The position numbers and the translations under genes were made by a program. Positions 62,456-64,000 of a stretch of 64,000 bases of DNA are shown piece after piece. Position 1 is the first letter of the stretch. Every line of letters starts with the position of its first letter. Origin of the DNA: an uncultured Methanoregula sp. (lineage in GTDB: Archaea > Halobacteriota > Methanomicrobia > Methanomicrobiales > Methanospirillaceae). The notes under the pieces were generated by a model that worked only from the letters and a program-made list of their open reading frames with translations, was not told where the DNA came from and searched no databases. The DNA is taken from assembly GCF_963662735.1 (NCBI RefSeq), contig NZ_OY759744.1, positions 2,088,153 to 2,152,152 on the forward strand, written 5' to 3'.

Positions 62456-64000
62456 ATGAAGATCGGGGAATTTTTCAATCATTCAATGTTCCGGAGAAAG
62501 CCGGTCCAGGACCTTCATACTGAAATGAACAACCGGCCCACGCTCAAACGCGTGCTCAAACCCTTTGACCTGATCCTGATGGGGATAGGAGCCATTATCG
62601 GCACCGGGGTTTTTGTGTTGTCCGGTGTTGCAGCAGGTCTCCACGCGGGAAATGCCCTCCCCCTCTCGTTTATCATAGCCGGTATCGTCTGCCTTTTTGC
62701 CGCTCTCTGTTATGCAGAATTTGCCTGCATGATTCCCGTAGCCGGGAGTGCCTACACGTACTGCTACACGGCTCTTGGGGAGATCTGGGCATGGATCATC
62801 GGCTGGGATCTTATTCTTGAATACGGGCTTGCAATATCGGCAGTAGCCATTGGCTGGTCCGGCTACTGTTCCGTTCTTCTCTCATCGGTCGGGATCCACC
62901 TTCCTCCCGCACTTTCGCACCCGTTCGGCGTTGAAGGGGGAATCGTTAATCTCCCGGCAATCATCATTGTCCTGTTCCTGACGGTTCTTTTAATCCACGG
63001 AACCAGGAAAAGTGCAAAGGCCAATGCAATCATTGTTGCCATCAAGATTTTTGTGATACTCCTCTTCATCGTGCTCGGCATTGGTGCAATCCAGCCGGGG
63101 AACTGGGAGCCTTTCATGCCCCCGGCCGGGTGGTTCGGGGTATTCTCGGGAGCCGCTATTGTATTCTTTGCATTCATCGGCTTCGATGCCGTGGTAACCG
63201 CTGCCGAAGAGACCGAGAACCCGCAGAAGAGCATGCCGATAGGGATCATCGGGTCCCTGATTGTTGCCATGATCCTCTACGTTATTGTAGGGATCGTGCT
63301 CACGGGTATTATCCCGTATTCAGAACTTACCGTTCCCGCAGCCCTGAATGCCCCGATTGCGTTTGCCCTTGAGCATATCGGCTATTCATGGGGCGCTGCG
63401 ATCGTTTCAATCGGTGCCATCTGCGGCATGACCTCGGTACTGCTGGTGATGATCTTCGGACAGAGCCGGATCCTTTTTGCCATGTCCCGTGACGGGCTGG
63501 TACCGGCAATATTCTCGGTAGTCAACCCGGTGACCCGGACTCCTGCCAATGTCACGCTCTTCACCGGCCTTGTCACATCCGTAATCGCAGGATTTTTCCC
63601 TCTTACGATTGTTGCCGAGCTCGTGAACATCGGGACGCTTGTTGCATTCCTTATTGTTGCCCTCGGCGTAATTGTGCTCCGCTACCAGCAGCCCGGGCTT
63701 ACCCGCCCGTTCCGGTGCCCGGCAGTACCGATCGTTCCCCTGCTCTGTATCGGGTTCTGTATCTTTCTCATATTCCACCTCAATACCCTCTCCCACCAGC
63801 TCTTTATCCTCTGGCTCTTCATCGGGCTCGTGGTGTACTTCCTATACGGGGTGAAGAACAGTACCAACCGGCAGAACGGGGGTATTGCACCGTGTGATCC
63901 CATTCCCTGCATAATCAACCCGGAGACTCCCCTGCCCGGCCTGCCGGAGGTCGGGATGCCACCTGATTACCACCCGGACCTGCCGGAATATTCTGCCCCG
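62456..64000 (+). CDS. Amino-acid permease (APC family, cationic amino-acid transporter-like), 3' end missing
   Basis: The frame from ATG 62456 remains open for 515 codons to the window edge, so the C-terminus is cut. About 12 hydrophobic segments. APC hallmarks: LILMGIGAIIGTGVFVLSG (the GAIIGTG helix-breaking loop), FACMIPVAGSAYTYCY, FIGFDAVVTAAEETENPQKS and SRDGLVPAIFS. Close to YfnA/CAT-type transporters of amino acids. A perfect palindrome stands before its TATA box. Substrate unknown. Confidence 0.9.
   Translation, partial: MKIGEFFNHSMFRRKPVQDLHTEMNNRPTLKRVLKPFDLILMGIGAIIGTGVFVLSGVAAGLHAGNALPLSFIIAGIVCLFAALCYAEFACMIPVAGSAYTYCYTALGEIWAWIIGWDLILEYGLAISAVAIGWSGYCSVLLSSVGIHLPPALSHPFGVEGGIVNLPAIIIVLFLTVLLIHGTRKSAKANAIIVAIKIFVILLFIVLGIGAIQPGNWEPFMPPAGWFGVFSGAAIVFFAFIGFDAVVTAAEETENPQKSMPIGIIGSLIVAMILYVIVGIVLTGIIPYSELTVPAALNAPIAFALEHIGYSWGAAIVSIGAICGMTSVLLVMIFGQSRILFAMSRDGLVPAIFSVVNPVTRTPANVTLFTGLVTSVIAGFFPLTIVAELVNIGTLVAFLIVALGVIVLRYQQPGLTRPFRCPAVPIVPLLCIGFCIFLIFHLNTLSHQLFILWLFIGLVVYFLYGVKNSTNRQNGGIAPCDPIPCIINPETPLPGLPEVGMPPDYHPDLPEYSAP

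Noticed and set aside
1..64000. CRISPR array or rRNA genes
   Set aside because: No regularly spaced direct repeats and no rRNA-like sequence were seen in the window.

Overview
The window looks like a chromosome segment of a hydrogenotrophic methanogenic euryarchaeon of the Methanomicrobiales, most like Methanoregula. The clade is inferred from gene content: F420-dependent methylene-H4MPT dehydrogenase (mtd), the archaeal CODH/acetyl-CoA synthase genes cdhABCDE, beta-RFAP synthase for methanopterin, archaellins, a bacterial-type seryl-tRNA synthetase, archaeal TATA boxes and GGAGGTGA-type ribosome binding sites. No ribosomal or other marker gene is present to fix the species.

Layout. 1-2.2 kb: tail of a cobyrinate-type a,c-diamide synthase, ilvE, and a nucleotidyltransferase/small-protein pair. 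2.2-11.2 kb: a mosaic region. Native GC-rich genes (mtd, tRNA-Glu, a lipoprotein hydrolase) alternate with AT-rich stretches that look acquired: a frameshifted nucleotidyl-cyclase-like gene, a HEPN-like protein, a 47-aa membrane peptide with a perfect ribosome binding site, and a membrane protein. The region also carries two copies of a diverged dispersed repeat and a decayed tandem duplication of the tRNA-Glu 3' end. 11.2-16 kb: envelope and zinc-ribbon proteins and serS. 16-26.7 kb: an eight-gene CODH/ACS operon (two CooC ATPases, cdhA-B-C-D-E, a RACo-type corrinoid activase). 26.8-40.6 kb: PEGA surface proteins, an archaellin, membrane proteins, mptG, a DUF2148 ferredoxin, a small RHH-like protein, glycan genes, and a sodium symporter with a 34-aa companion peptide. 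40.8-46.7 kb: a large hybrid histidine kinase, then amt-glnK with two divergent PII paralogues. 46.7-64 kb: a second archaellin, GIY-YIG and zinc-ribbon proteins, transporters, a winged-helix regulator, signal-transduction proteins and, at the edge, an amino-acid permease that runs off the window.

How it fits together. The CODH/ACS operon supplies acetyl-CoA from CO2 and methyl-H4MPT, while mtd and mptG serve the methanogenic C1 pathway. The amt-glnK-PII block handles ammonium uptake and nitrogen sensing.

The most interesting signals not explained by ordinary gene calls are these. (1) A recurring A/T-cored palindrome (arms TTGAGTGAAAA and TTTTCACTCAA) sits next to TATA boxes of several transporter and envelope genes between 49.7 and 62.4 kb and again at 12.4 kb; it is a candidate operator of an undescribed regulon. 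(2) A candidate structured RNA with its own TATA box lies near 59.5 kb. (3) The amt leader is long and structured. (4) Several small genes would be missed by length-filtered gene calling (34-52 aa).
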